A stretch of DNA of 64,000 nt from Acanthococcus lagerstroemiae (taxonomy: Eukaryota; Arthropoda; Insecta; Hemiptera; Eriococcidae): assembly GCA_031841125.1 (NCBI GenBank), contig CM063106.1, positions 14,756,001-14,820,000 of the forward strand. Reading direction: 5' to 3'. The position numbers and the translations under genes were made by a program. Positions 9,691-21,721 of the stretch are shown one piece after another. Within the stretch, counting starts at the first letter, position 1, and each line of letters starts with the position of its first letter. The notes under the pieces are model-generated. The model was not told where the DNA came from. It made no database searches and worked only from the letters and a program-made list of their open reading frames with translations.

Positions 9691-12164
9691 GAGTTGATCG
9701 CTGTTTTTTCGAAATTTATTTTACGAGTACGTGAACATAGGTAGGAACTCTTTCAAGACGCCACGTGTTTCTCCGTTCTCAGCAGGTAAATATGGTACAA
9801 GTCTTTTAAAAAGCTAGATCGGGCTTGCCGAGTAAAAGCTGAAATATTTTTTCTAGAAGTAGAAGCTGTAGAAACGCTTCACCTGAATAACTGTACACAT
9901 TATCGCGAAATATGCAACCGGCTTGTAATTGAAGAGTAATGTTTCAAAAATGAATACGTCCTAAAAATTAATTTTGTAATATACTCAAACAAAAGTGCTC
10001 GGAAAATATATTATTGCGAGTGTGGTCAACTTTGAACACGAATACCTCGCTAAGTATATATAAATCTTAACGACATAGAAATTTGATAAGGTTGTCGGAA
10101 CTGATCTGCTTTATCAAATGATACAAATAATTCAAAATGACGAATTTTGGATATATCCATTATTGGAATATTACTCTTCAATTGTTAATTGCTGTTTTAC
10201 TAGTGTTCTAACTGGTTAAAATTCTTAAGTCAAGTCTTTTTCAAAGTTGGACTTACAAGACTGTACATGTTCGTGCGTTTTGAAAAATTCATTTTAATGT
10301 TCTCTGAAAGTTTTCAGTGGAACAAAATAGCAAAATCTCGAGATTGTGGGCCCTAATAATGTCAGTTTGGATCGCTGCGGAAATCTTGATAAAAGTTTAC
10401 AACATGCAGTTTTAATCGCTTTGAAAATGTTGATGAAAGTATATCCTACGTAGAATTTGCTCTATCAGCTCTAAACTTCTGAATACTGAATCAACATCTT
10501 AGAGATGATGTAGCCTGCAGGGTAAGTGTGCCAAATATTGCCACAGGTCCATTTTTGACCACTTCAAAAATTAAAGCCCTGAAAAATTATTAAATAAAAG
10601 GAAATGAGGGATCAATGATTACATAAGTTCAGTACCTATTCTATTTTCAATTCCTAATGGTAAAATATTCTCAGCAAGTCTGAAAATTTCCAGAAGAAGT
10701 GCAGTGATAGTCATAGAAATTTAATTCATTTATCTATTTTTATTTTTCACGATTTAACAAGAAAATGCACTTGAATAGAAAATGGCATATTGGCTATTAT
10801 AATTTTCAATAGGAAACTGATTATTTAGTGGACTAAAAAGACTGAAAAGTAAGCAAATTTGTTGCTCTAAAAATATCGTACATGCTATTTTAATTCTTAC
10901 TACCGGTATGAACTATAATAACGTAAATAAAAAATTCACTTGGTTGAAGAAGGGGATAGGTAAAAATTCAAATTCTGTCAGAAAAAATAGCGGCAAGTCT
11001 ACAACATTCGACTTGACGAGCAAAATATACAATAAAAACGGTCTTGGGTATCGAAAATCTCAGCAATATTTCGTTTAAATTTTGACTTGACAAAAGAAAA
11101 TGCCTCTGATATAGGATGTTGGTTGATGACCAAAAAAAAAAAGTTAGTTGACGAGCTACGTTTTCAGTTCAGGACTTGAATTCACTGTTTTTTTTTAAGG
11201 TATCCACAATAGTGGCTACATTCTGCTTTTCACTAAGCCAGTTTTGACCACATCGAAATTTTTGATATACTTTTATTTTTTCAATCAGTTTCATCGGTTT
11301 CAATTTAACAACTATTTTATGACATAAAATGTAAAAATTACGGGAAATAAGGTAAAAGACTGACAAGTACATGTATAGTGGAAACCCCGGGCGGCCACAT
11401 CATGACGGCATACGGCCAAATAGGGGCTGCAAATGGTCTCGCATCAAGTACTTACATCACTTCTTCATGTACTTATAATGAAAACTTTGGTAGCCAAATC
11501 AGGACTGTGCAAATGGCCGCATTAGGCAAAATGACGCATATCTGAGACTTATTCCAGTTTTCGAACTTTTTATCTTTGAATCCTCAAGTGTTAAAAGTTC
11601 ACAAGGTTGATATTTTTTAAAGGTACATTGTACAAGGATCACCATGGGCGGCAACTTCAGCGATGCTCACAGGCTCTAGAAACTGATGAGACTTTTCGAG
11701 CACCACACGAGAACATTAATCTTTTAGGTGGACGAGATGGCTAGAGGTATCTCAAAAGACTCTGCGAGGGAAGGAGAGAGTCGAACCAAGTCGAGCACCA
11801 CATGAGAAAAATAAAAGTTAATACCTATGGGAATCGTAGAATAGAATTAAATATAAACAGCGTGACCAAATAATTTACTGAATTTTTAATTTACTTTTGA
11901 AATGAGGAAATCAGTTACCGCCAGCAGCGTAAATTATATATTCTCCTAATGGGGGGGGGGGGGGTAAAAATTTTGTAGGTATAAAAACGGTGGATCGACA
12001 AAACTTCCGCTTTGATAAGCAAAAATAGAAAGAGAATTACAAGAAAAAAAGGTCTTGTGTCTAAAATGCTAGTTTACAAGTTATAAAATTTTAGTTTGTT
12101 CTTGGATCTCAAATCAACCTTTATTAAGCGAGGCCCACCACTTACAATATACCATTACATTCCT
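9691..12164. other. Noncoding stretch
   Basis: AT-rich sequence with no convincing coding potential. A 15-base G run stands near 11951. Weakly similar phrases (TTTGACCAC, GCAAATGG) recur at 10550, 11245, 11430 and 11510, but I could not define a repeat unit. The segment at 11640-11810 (GGCAACTTCAG, CGAGCACCAC) has a weak echo near 63795. Confidence 0.4.
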
Positions 12165-13030
12165 TAAGTATATCTTCGGTAAGTTGCCGAGTATAACCCC
12201 GGCCCATAGAAGGCTAAGGTCTACCTCTCCCCCACTCTTTTCGAAGCGATTTTCTGGAAGTGTTTATTCTGCAAAAATTTGTCAATGTAGTCCCTCTACC
12301 TGGCTCTCGATTTACCTCTATCTCTTTTCCTGTGACTCAGAAACCAGAAAGTCGCCCACCGGGAGGAGAGGGTAGTACGTGCCTTGCCCAGTCCTACTTC
12401 AAGTTTTTTAAGGCTTTAATACCGTTTTTCATTTTTAGTAATTTTTTCTCGACAGATTTTAGACTCATACAGTCTTTTAGTTTCAAACTCAAAATCGAAC
12501 GCATCATAGAATTTTGCACAGCCTCTATTTTATTGATTAGCTGAGAGGTGATGGCCTAAGTAGGGGATCCGTACGTAAGCACTGGTATAACGCACGTGTT
12601 AAAATTTTCCGGTAGTTTTCTGTGAATATGTGTTTTAGTGACCAGTATTTCTTCCAGGCAAATGTGATTCTACGTGACATTTCTTTTTCGTTTTTGACGG
12701 AAATTATTTGGCCCATATAAGTGGTTTCTGATACTTTCTCTAGTTCTTTATTTTCTAGAAAACTTTTACCCGGATTGTTCGAGTTCGTGAGAATTTTGAA
12801 TTCTCCAAAGTTGATAGTTAAGCCTGCTTTCTTATCTGCCGTGTTTAGCTCACCAAGCATTTCCTCCAGCTCCCCTCTGGTCTCGGACATTAAGATGATG
12901 TCGTCTGCAAATTTCAAATTTGAGATTTTTGTGCCAATTATGTTTAAGCCCTTGTTAGTCCACCTCAGTTGCCTGAAGACATCTTCAAGAGCAGCAATAT
13001 AAATCGTGGTGGATCGCTTTGGCAAATCCT
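12165..13030 (-). pseudogene. RTE-like non-LTR retrotransposon remnant, RT palm to C-terminus
   Basis: On the minus strand the frame begins with FIAALEDVFRQLRW, then NLKFADDIILMSE (an intact FADD catalytic box, near 12920), KAGLTINFGEFKI, a TTYMGQIIS thumb motif (YLG-like) and RITFAWKKYWSLKHIF. Downstream, after frame changes near 12540-12600, IEAVQNSMMRSILSLKLKD and an in-frame stop before DWARHVL mark the usual C-terminal region of RTE-like proteins. The RT N-terminal half lies at 14317-14480, separated by inserted repeats. This copy is clearly dead. Confidence 0.8.
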
Positions 13031-13044
13031 CTTACCTACTTGGA

Positions 13045-13352
13045 AACGGAGACGAAACTTGCCTTTCAGTTTGGAGAGGAGGAGAGGGGGGTGGAGAAGG
13101 CAAATTTGCCGAAAAATAATTTTTAAAATAAAAATTCGCTGAAACATTTTTTTTAAATTTAAAAATTTGCCAATTTTCTAATCAAAATATTTTTTAATTG
13201 AAAAAAAAAAATTAAATAAATAAATAAATAAACAAACAAACAAACAAAGAAAAACGTTTTTAGAAAATGAAAAATTGAAAGGAACAGTTTAAAAATTTGC
13301 CACCTGCCAAATTATTGGGGTGTTTCACCCCTCCCCTATAGTTTCGTCCCTG
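13045..13352. mobile_element. ~300 bp GACGAAACT-type repeat, copy 1
   Basis: It starts with GAGACGAAACTTG and ends with a near-inverse ...TAGTTTCGTCCCTG, so it has short imperfect TIRs. The interior is rich in AAAATTTGCCGA-like words and contains an (AAAT)n/(AAAC)n stretch at 13212-13250. It is clearly related to 14030-14316 and to 48433-48600. It interrupts the RT remnant exactly between two conserved RT blocks. No target duplication is obvious. Confidence 0.65.
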
Positions 13353-14029
13353 CAACTGCAGATTGGAACCATATCCCCCAAGCTCTCACATTTGGGCACA
13401 TGAGCATACCCTAGTCTAGGAGGGTAAGCTGGAAGGATGTTAGGAATACTTGAGAGGAATACACAACTTCCTTTACACATTAAGGTGGTCGTTATTTACT
13501 CTTGGTGATCTTTTTTTTTTCTGGATTTCCTCTGATTCGTTTCCTAAACTGGTTCCAATAAAATCAATAAAAAAAAATCTACTAAGTTTCAGGTCGATTG
13601 GATTAGGAGAATCTGTGCCGCAAGCTCCCTTTCATTCTTATGGGAAAAACGCATGGAGTTTTGACTTCTGTTCCAGACTAAATTTCCCTCCTACATCTAT
13701 GAAGACCAAAGCCTATAGATTAAATAATAGAACATTTGCCATCGGATTCAGCTTGTGACATAGAAAAATAATTCTTTTGCTTTCAACTTTTAGATTTTAA
13801 TGAAATGTTCAACTTTCTCAAATTTCAGGCTCCAGGTCAAACAGAGAATCTGGTAGAAACAGAATAGTCATTGAAATTCGAAATTCAACGTTTGCTACCG
13901 ACTTTCTGATTTTCGAAATGTCTTTCAATTTTGTTTCAGCCTTTCAGATAACGTTCGATACTCAGCTTGAACCCTTCAGCTTTTGACTGACTAGTCTCTG
14001 ACAGGGGTCCAGGGTATTCCATTTTCAGA
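13353..14029. other. Spacer between two related repeats
   Basis: Noncoding sequence lying between the two GACGAAACT-type copies. It has no RT similarity, so it came in with the insertion or was moved there later. A 102-codon frame (13450-13758) shows no recognisable features. Confidence 0.4.
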
Positions 14030-14316
14030 AATGAAATTTGACTTTCAGTTTGAGAAGTTGGAGAAGAGAAATCTGCCGACAAATATTTTTTGAAAACTAA
14101 AAATTCGCCGACAAAATTTTTTTTTAGTTAAAAATTTGCCGATCTTTTAATCGAAATATTTTTTAATTGAAAGAAAACAACAACAAAAAATAAACAACCA
14201 TGCATAAAACATGAAAAATTCAAATGAACAGTTTCAAAATTTGCCGACTGCCAAATTATTGGGAGGTGTTTTAACCAACCATAGGTACCCCTTCATAGTT
14301 TCGCCCCTGTTTATCA
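14030..14316. mobile_element. ~300 bp GACGAAACT-type repeat, copy 2
   Basis: It has the same orientation and internal word order as 13045-13352 (ACTTTCAGTTTG, AAATTCGCCGAC, AAAATTTGCCGA, CTGCCAAATTATTGGG). The end ...TAGTTTCGCCCCTG is well preserved; the left terminus has decayed to GAAATGAAATTTG. The pair forms a direct repeat around a ~680 bp spacer inside the RT remnant. Confidence 0.65.
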
Positions 14317-14480
14317 GTGATAATTCTGCTTTTGGGGTTCAAGTACACTTTTGAGACTATGCTGGTCAGCTGATCGGGAACTCCTTGGTTTTTTAGTGCA
14401 CTAACTATGAAGTCATGGTGCAAGGAATTGAAAGCTTTGTTGTAATCTATATATTGTATTCGTTTGAATTTTCGATAATT
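14317..14480 (-). pseudogene. RTE-like RT remnant, N-terminal RT blocks
   Basis: Minus-strand reading gives RIQYIDYNKAFNSLHHDF followed by LKNQGVPDQLTSIVSKVY. This is the RT block with the catalytic Asp (YIDYNKAF) and the following helix. It connects logically with the block starting near 13030 once the inserted repeats are ignored. 5' truncated at about 14480. Confidence 0.75.
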
Positions 14481-16540
14481 TGGTTGATTGTTTGGAGACG
14501 GTCTAGAGTAGAGCGATTTTTCCTGGATCTAGAGGAGGAAATATTCTTACATCTTCTCCCCTTACTCACGCCACTGGCTCCCACATATGACGCATCTGCC
14601 CTATAGCAAGGGCAATTATGATCGCAAATAGTTTACTCACCTATAGCCGTTGATACAAAAATCAAATTTCCCTCCAAATTCAGTTGATTGTCCTTGCTAC
14701 ACGAGCAAAATTTTACGTTCAAATGAATTGTCAAAAACGGTAAAATTTATCGTTGTTTTGTTTTGCAGAAGCGCGTCGCAGTCGTTCAAAATCCGTTACA
14801 GTGGAGACGAATCAGTCCTCCAGTAAGTGTAAAATATTTTCAAACTTTGAATTTTCTTTAGCTTGTATTAGTATATGCAGTAATCGCATTTGAATAATAG
14901 TGCGAGCACAGTGCTTGTAAATTAAATTGTCGAGATACTTCCGTCAAAATTTAAAGAATTTAATTACCTCGAACACTGGTACCGCAATCACTTGGTAATC
15001 TCATTTTGTCGATGTTGGTAATCGAATTACTGACCTGACAAAGTCGAATCTGTGAAAACGCTACAATTTAAAAAAGGTTTCTCTTTGCCGGAAAACTGAC
15101 AATATTGATTTAATTTGCGTTTTTTAAAATATTAATCCGACCGGCTTTTTAATTTTCATAATTGAGGGAATCCAGCTAATGATGTGCTAGAATTTTAAAG
15201 AAGCTCGACGAATTTTAATACATGTTTCGACTGATATCACAGTTATTTTGTGATTAGATTACCTTATGAAAATGTGAATAGTTTTCTAAATACTGAATTA
15301 CTTATATAGGGAATGTTTTTCCAAAATTCAGTTGGTTCGTATTTTTCAGTTACTTAAGAAGTACGAAAAACTGTCTACGGATCTCAATTTTGAATTCCCT
15401 CCTCTGATTTTTGACAAAAGCTGTGTTATGTACTTAACATTTCGATTTTTTGAAACACCTTTTTTCAAACTTCAAGAAAACTACCACTTTCTTATCACCA
15501 TAAATTTCAAAATTTCAGGCACGGAGTTGTAATCACGTTTTCACAGTCACAAAGGCATAGAATTATAACTCTGAGTCTACAGAACACAACATGTCTGTGG
15601 AAAAAAGTGTTCATAGCGCTCCTACCGGATGTTATTGAACTTAAAATGTAACGGCCAACATTTGGCACCTTGACCAACAATTGGCACTTTCCCTTATATT
15701 TCCATAAAATAGGATTTATTTTTTGAGCTTTCAGCCTTTTGATTTTGTTCTCTTTATTCTAACTACAAATATTGGTTAGTGAAACCTGCCGATTTGCAGA
15801 ATCGCGTCATTCACAGGTGATGTAATTAGAGGGGTAAAAAGAAAATGGCCTCCGTAGTCATTTACAAAATTTTGAAAGTGAAATATTTTTATTGCATTTG
15901 TAAACTTCTTATCGAAAACAAATGGCACATTTTTCATAAAAGAGTAAAGAAACAGGTTCTTTGAGAAAAAATAATGAGCCTTCAATTTATACGCGCTCAT
16001 TGTTAAAATGTAATATGTTGATCTACATCTTTTTTGTTTCCCCTACTTTATTTTAAAAATGAAATCATATTGACATCGGAGCTGAGAAAATTTCCAAGTA
16101 GCAACGTCTGTACAGAATGTCTCTTTGGTAACTACCCCCTGCCACCTGGTAAGCAGGCAACTAACCCCGACAATATGTAGATATGTTTGCATACTCATAC
16201 TTTTGAAGTGGCTTAGTTATGGTCAAATTTTGTGAAGTTTTCTATATTTGAAATTTTTTTTCTCCTCACGACTGGAAATAGATGGAAAAATGGTACCAGT
16301 AGGTAGATAAGTCGATATTAAAATCGAGACATGAAAATGCTGTCCCGCGGTTGCAGATCCGTCTGTGACATATGCTTCGTTTTATTTCGCAGACTATACA
16401 AGTTATACAATAAAATCGCGCTGGATATACAGAAGTTTATAAAATGTTATTCGTGTTATTCGTTTTTAATTTTAATTTTTTTAAAACAAAACCTCATTTT
16501 TAAATCTAATTTGGTTTAACCATAAGGTTATTCTACCAAA
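14481..16540. other. Noncoding stretch containing one exon-like island
   Basis: AT-rich with no long coding frame. Apart from the exon-like island at 14769-14822, nothing is recognised. A 66-codon frame (15332-15532) and others show no family features. Confidence 0.4.
14769..14822 (+). other. Candidate 54-nt internal exon of a host gene
   Basis: The segment is bounded by TTTTGTTTTGCAG on the left and GTAAGTG on the right, which are near-ideal splice acceptor and donor. All three frames are open; one reads SASQSFKIRYSGDESV and another RRSRSKSVTVETNQSS. The length is a multiple of three and its base composition is richer in G+C than the flanks. No neighbouring exon could be identified, so the gene is unknown and the call is speculative. 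Confidence 0.3.
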
Positions 16541-16544
16541 GCAT

Positions 16545-17030
16545 TAACAAATGAGATATGTTGGACTCCAAACTGGTAGTTGACATAGGGCTGTCATTTT
16601 TTATCGCGCCCTTCAGAAAAGGGAATAGCACTAACAAAACGAATGCCAGCATTAGCGTAAACTAACAAAACACAAAGGTATGAGACCAATTTCGACTTCA
16701 AACTTGAAGTTGAGAGGGCTGCCATTTTCCTAGCCCCTCTCCCTGCAATTAAGGAATGAGAGTGAGCGCTAATGAAACGAATGCCTGAACTAACATCCAC
16801 TCACAAAATACTGACAAATGAGATAATTTATGACCCCGAACTGAATATGGGCGGTCCCTACTCTTTCCTTGTCCCCACCCCTGTCACAATGCGGAGAGAT
16901 AGTTGGAAAGGGGCGAGAGCTAACTAAATGAATGCCTGCACTAAAGAAGGATTGAGCCCTGTAATGAAAATGAACCTTGCTCCAAGGTGTAACACTAACA
17001 AATGAACAGATCTTAAAAGGCATAATCCAA
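16545..17030. repeat. Degenerate tandem repeat, three units of ~120-180 bp
   Basis: Units begin with CTAACAAATGAGA-like words near 16545, 16665, 16810 and 16990, followed by (C/T)TGAAGTTGA or similar, a GGGCTG(T/C)CATTTT-type stretch, a GCCCCT block and GAATGCC(T/A)GCACTAA. Frames across it are artefacts of the repeat. Confidence 0.6.
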
Positions 17031-17284
17031 AATGGGGGACTGAGGTTTTTTGTTGGGCTTTCTCATGTTTTTTTGTTTTGTTTTTTGGTACTGTTCGTTG
17101 TTTTTCATTTTACAAATTTCTACAATGATGTTTGATGCAGACATTTTAACAGAGTTTAATATTTTCTGCTGCAATCTGTTTTGTGTACTTTAAACTTCGT
17201 AGCGTCCTCCCTCTCTCGGGATGATAAAAACAACAGTGAAGAATGAAGAAGAAGAATTTTTTCTACGAGTGGTGTAATTAGCGG

Positions 17285-17543
17285 CAGTGGCGTAGTCAGG
17301 ATTTTCCCAGTGCGGGAGGGAAGGGCAAAGTAAGATTTTCAAGGAAGAAAAAGTCGAAAATTTGCATATTTTTTAAAAATCGCCGAATGACAATTTTATA
17401 AAAATGAAAGTAGAATTACTGCTCGAGCGAAAATTTTTCGAAAAAACGAGTTTTAAAGTGGAAAAATTGCTCATTTTTGCATATTTTATATTCACTTTCA
17501 GATGCATTGGGGAGCATTCGCCTTCCCCTTGGCTACGCCACTG
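17285..17543. mobile_element. hAT-like MITE, 259 bp
   Basis: The terminal CAGTGGCGTAGTCAG is inverted at the right end as TTGGCTACGCCACTG. The flanking octamers ATTAGCGG and ACTAGCGA agree at six of eight positions, consistent with a decayed 8-bp target duplication of the hAT type. The interior is AT-rich, without a gene. Confidence 0.65.
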
Positions 17544-17551
17544 ACTAGCGA

Positions 17552-18245
17552 CGCTGGAAAGCTTTTTCAGGGTGATACAAAAAAAAAATAATAATAATAA
17601 ATAAATAAAACTTCCAAGCTGAGTTAACGGACAAAAATCTCTAAAATCTTCGCAGAAATCTCACAAGGTGCCTATTATCAACTTACTAAATAGTTTTTGA
17701 TTCTTTTGGTGGTGGGGGTGGGGAACATATTTTACTTCCGTACCACCCCTCTCCCATTCCGATGCCACTGGACATAATTCTAACTTCGGCAGAGGTGATT
17801 TCAATGTATCACCCTTTACGGCTTTCAGAACAGTCTGAGGTACAAAATTTTATCAATCATTAGATGCTGGATCTTGCAATTTTGAAATAATTCGGTGGAA
17901 TTCCTCCAGTGCAATGTTGAAATTGAATTTCCGAGGACGGTCCTTAATAACACCTCTAAGAAGCCAAGAAAATTCTTATCTGGGATGATATTTAAACAGG
18001 ACACTGATTTGATAAACTACTAAGGTGAGGAATCAGTGCTGCATCTGAATTGTAAAACTGAGCTCAACAGAACGGCACGGCACATTCGATTTCTTTGACA
18101 TGAAGCCTTATCCTGTTTAGAGAAAGGCTAATTTATCGATAATTTTCTTCACATACCTAAGTATTCAGATGCTGTAATGACTGTTAATCAATTCAAATAA
18201 TGATTCTCAGTGTCCTACAAGATTATTGAAGTGACTAGAAATTTT
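17552..18245. other. Noncoding stretch
   Basis: A short AT-rich low-complexity run (AATAATAATAAATAAATAAA) stands at about 17590. No gene or named repeat is recognised. Confidence 0.4.
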
Positions 18246-18475
18246 TATGGTTATAGCCAAGTGGGTAAGGCGCTACCTGCCCATGCTCGTTGAACTCACC
18301 GTCATAAACCACTGGGCTAGTGATACGGGTATTCGATAGGAAGATAGCTCAGTCAACCTAGGCCGATTTCCGGCAAGAAGAGAAGAGGAAGGCAGCCCTA
18401 AAAGGCTCCCCGATGTCCCTGAAGTAATGCTCGAAGGGGTGGTTCCAGGGTTCGGATGAGAGCAAAATGAAGAGA
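18246..18475 (+). mobile_element. tRNA-derived SINE, type A
   Basis: It begins with TAGCCAAGTGGGTAAGGCGC, a good pol III box A, followed by a degenerate box B (GGGTATTCGATAGGA). The body then shows GGCCGATTTCCGGCAAGAAG, GCAGCCCTAAAAGGCTCCCC, GATGTCCCTGAAGTAATGCT, CGAAGGGG and TCGGATGAGAGCAAA. The same body occurs at 36990-37222. It is followed head-to-tail by a type B copy. Confidence 0.75.
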
Positions 18476-18680
18476 GGTAGTGGTTGGCCGAGTGGATAGC
18501 GCGCTGGTCTCGGAATCCGGAGCTCCTGGGTTCGAGCCCACGCAGCAAATCGCTAGGCCGGTTTTTCGGCAAGACGAGAAGAGGTATAAGACAGCCCTAA
18601 CAGCCTCCCCGATGTTTCTAAGGTAATGCTCGAAAGGGCGGATTCCAGGGCTCGGATTGAAAGTAAATTAGAAAAGAGAA
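18476..18680 (+). mobile_element. tRNA-derived SINE, type B
   Basis: The head reads TGGCCGAGTGGATAGCGCGC (box A) and GGTTCGAGCCC (box B) at proper spacing, with a Ser/Leu-type look. The tail (GGCCGGTTTTTCGGCAAGAC, CAGCCTCCCCGATGTTTCTA, CTCGAAAGGGCGGATTCCAG) is shared with type A copies. A well-preserved relative lies at 44290-44522 on the other strand. Confidence 0.8.
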
Positions 18681-21051
18681 GTCTTAACACTGAGCTCCTG
18701 TAATATCTCAATGCATGCTTAGAACTCTGTCTCCGTTAATTCTTTCGGGTTTCCAACATGGACTGGACTATTAAAGTTTAGAATAACACTATCAAAAAAT
18801 ATTTTTCTCCGATTCTGTCGCAAAATTTGTCAAACAGCTGCAGTGACTATGGCGCAAATAGATGAAGATTGGAGAGGAGGGTCCCAAATTCACCCAAAGC
18901 CCCGTCTTCCAGAACAGTTGAAAATTATATTAAAGGGATTAGGATGAAAACCCTCAAGTTATGAATTATTCAGCTGTGTATTTGGTTTATAAATTTTGAA
19001 ATACTATTTTAAATGCAAGTTTGCCTTTTCTTTTCGTTACATCCGACGGTAGCATTATGCATAACACGTGAGAGTGGAGGGATGTGAATAGAAACCTATT
19101 AATTTGGTACTATACCCCTCCCTTCAAAAATAATTAAAATATCAAGCAGTCGTTTTTCTACAGTTACACTTCGTACTCGCCAATTTCCCAATACTTATGG
19201 AAAATAAAGGCGTTGGTCAACGAACATTTATCTTAGAAAAATACGACGAGAGCAATTTCATATTTACTCAGGATTGAGTACCTACTAATTTAACTATGAA
19301 CTCTACCATATGATTTCAATGCCTACCTTCTTTTTTCAGCTTACATTTTGTTTTTGTTCCTTTGAAGATCTATTTAACTTAACGCAGTGCTCATCAGGTA
19401 CAATGAAAGTTCTGCTCAAACTTTCGAATCTTCGGCAATCTGTGCCACGGGGCCGGTGTAGCATAGAAGAATCAAAACGGCACCGTGTTTTTTCAAAAAA
19501 TACGAGGTCGTTTCGATTATCTGTTGACATAAGAGTAAACTCAACATTTGTAACAATAATATCGTAATGAAAATATAAAGCTCAGTCGCCGGAGTAAACA
19601 GAGGGATATTTATCTTGGTTAGATGGTCGTGGTAGCCTACATTTATATCGCGGACAGACAAATCTTATATATTTTGTAGCGTTTACGACGTTCAGTGGCC
19701 AGTACAAATGGTCCTAAGGATTATTGCTACATTTTGTCGCCCTACTATACCCGCATCTGTATTTTTAACAATGTTCTTTTGTTGTGCTCTTACTTCGGTT
19801 GAAGTCTTGTTTAACCGAAAGGAAACTGATGGAATGTCTAGTCAAGGAACAGCGTCCAGTGAGGATGGCTGCACTAGGAGTTCAAGTTTCAACTGCAGAC
19901 TGCCAGTAAGTAGTGAAAAACGAGAGTACGGATTGTAGGCATAATTTGGGAGGAGGTTGAAAGGGGAAATAGCCCTTGCTGAGTTCCAATGTCACCTATA
20001 CAGGGTGTCTTAGGCACATAACTTCCCTTCAACCAAATGCTGGCTACTCATCCTGACAACATGCAGGTGTGTATGTCTGTTCTTACATTTGAAGGGGCAA
20101 CGACACGGTTACATAAAAAATTACGGTCAGCATTAATAGACAATTTATGTCCTCAGTGTTGTTGCTACTAGATACACTAGTGGAAATTTTTGGTAACGGT
20201 AGAAGATATTTACAGCAACTACTAAGCAAGCGACGTCGCGGATCGTGAGGTAGTAACAGGGTGTTTGCTATTGGGACTGTGCAAATTGTAGAAGCGCTAG
20301 TGTAGAATAGGTATTTTTTGATAAGCAAATGGTGATTTGGTGTCACTAACGTGTTCTTTTTCCCCGGGAACATAAAAGCTGATGACGCTACACGCACATC
20401 ATGGAAGTTCAAGGCTTCAAACTGTGAAGCTGCAGACTGCAATCACGCAGCAGACTTTGATCAACACAGAACATTCTAGAATACATTTCCATTTTTCGTT
20501 TAATTCATTCCAAGCAGCAAGCAGAAATCACACACTCTACCTTTACTAGACAAATAAATTCAAAGGACATAAATCCAAAGAATTTTAAAACTCACAAGTT
20601 TCAATGAATGTGAACTGATAACTGCTGATAATAATTCAAAGAGGGACGGGAATTTGGTCTTGATTTAAATAAATGAGGAATTTTACTTCGATTCAAATAA
20701 AGTTGTGTTCTCGCTTCAGAAAACGGACATTAATGTGTTCTCACTCCTCATTACAATGTTTATAAGACGCAAAGACATTAGCTCCACTCCTGGTCATACA
20801 ACGCGTGAAATATTTGTGAACCGTTCAAATGCGAGAAAGATAATTTTTCATTTCAAAAACAAAATGTGATCTGCCAATTATTTATTCACGTTTTTCGTTA
20901 ATTCTGCTACACGATTATACTAGAAGTTCAAATTTGTGGTTGAAGGTATGTTGACAGTTTTGGATGATTCCTTGTTCCTGATAACAAAGAGACAAAGGTA
21001 AATAGTCAAACAAGAAACAAAATATTTGTAAAAGACCTGAAACAGAATAAG
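18681..21051. other. Noncoding stretch with one exon candidate
   Basis: Mostly AT-rich, unique-looking sequence. The frame at 19708-19905 is the only part with exon-like features. Other frames (for example 20083-20442, minus) have no recognisable motif. Confidence 0.4.
19708..19905 (+). other. Candidate first coding exon of a secreted host protein
   Basis: An ATG opens a 66-codon frame that ends precisely at CTGCCA|GTAAGTAG, a strong splice-donor match in phase 0. The N-terminus contains a hydrophobic run, IPASVFLTMFFCCALTSVEV, compatible with a signal peptide or membrane anchor. A polar stretch with two Cys (DGCTRSSSFNCRLP) follows. I do not recognise the family, and no downstream exon was found, so this may be chance. 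Confidence 0.3.
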
Positions 21052-21721
21052 GTGCAGTGGGGTAATTGCAAAAAACTTTTTGATTAGTGACACTTTGCCG
21101 ACTCACTGTGACCGCTCTATGGCACCAATCAACATCAAATTTCTGTCACACATACTTTGAAGGGTTCTCTTTTAGTGGAGAAAATTTTGTACCAATAAAT
21201 TCACAACTTTTTGGAAAACTGGAACTTTAAAACTTTTCAATCACGTTTTTGCATTTACCCCATCATGGGGTAAATGCAAAATCGTAAATTATTTTTGCGA
21301 GGCCTTATTTTTTTGCAGTTTTGATCATCTCACAGTATTCTACATAAAATTTACCAACTTTTGATCTATTTATAAGCTTTATTCGGTCAAAATTTCTAGG
21401 AGTTATCTACTTGAGAAGAAATTTTTCAGTGGAGTGAAAAAAAATTCGAATTTAAAGTCTCCTTAATTGAGGGATGGCCTTCTTTTAAGGTCTTTAATGC
21501 CTCTTACATATGCTTCTCATTGTATTATAGTGGTGCAGTATTCTGTTTTTGGTATTTTTGGACCATTTTACACCTAAAATACATTAAAAAAATTGTTGGG
21601 GTAAATGCAAAATTGTACGTATTTTGCAATTGCCCCAGCATGACTTTTCCTTGGGGTAAATGCAAAAACCCATATTTCCGCCAATGTAATTAAAATTTTT
21701 TTAAATCAATGGTCTTACCTT

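Noticed and set aside
13045..14316. A second LTR retrotransposon bounded by the two ~300 bp direct repeats
   Set aside because: The repeats are too diverged from each other, lack TG...CA ends, have inverse termini of their own, and a third copy lies at 48433-48600; the spacer has no retroviral gene.
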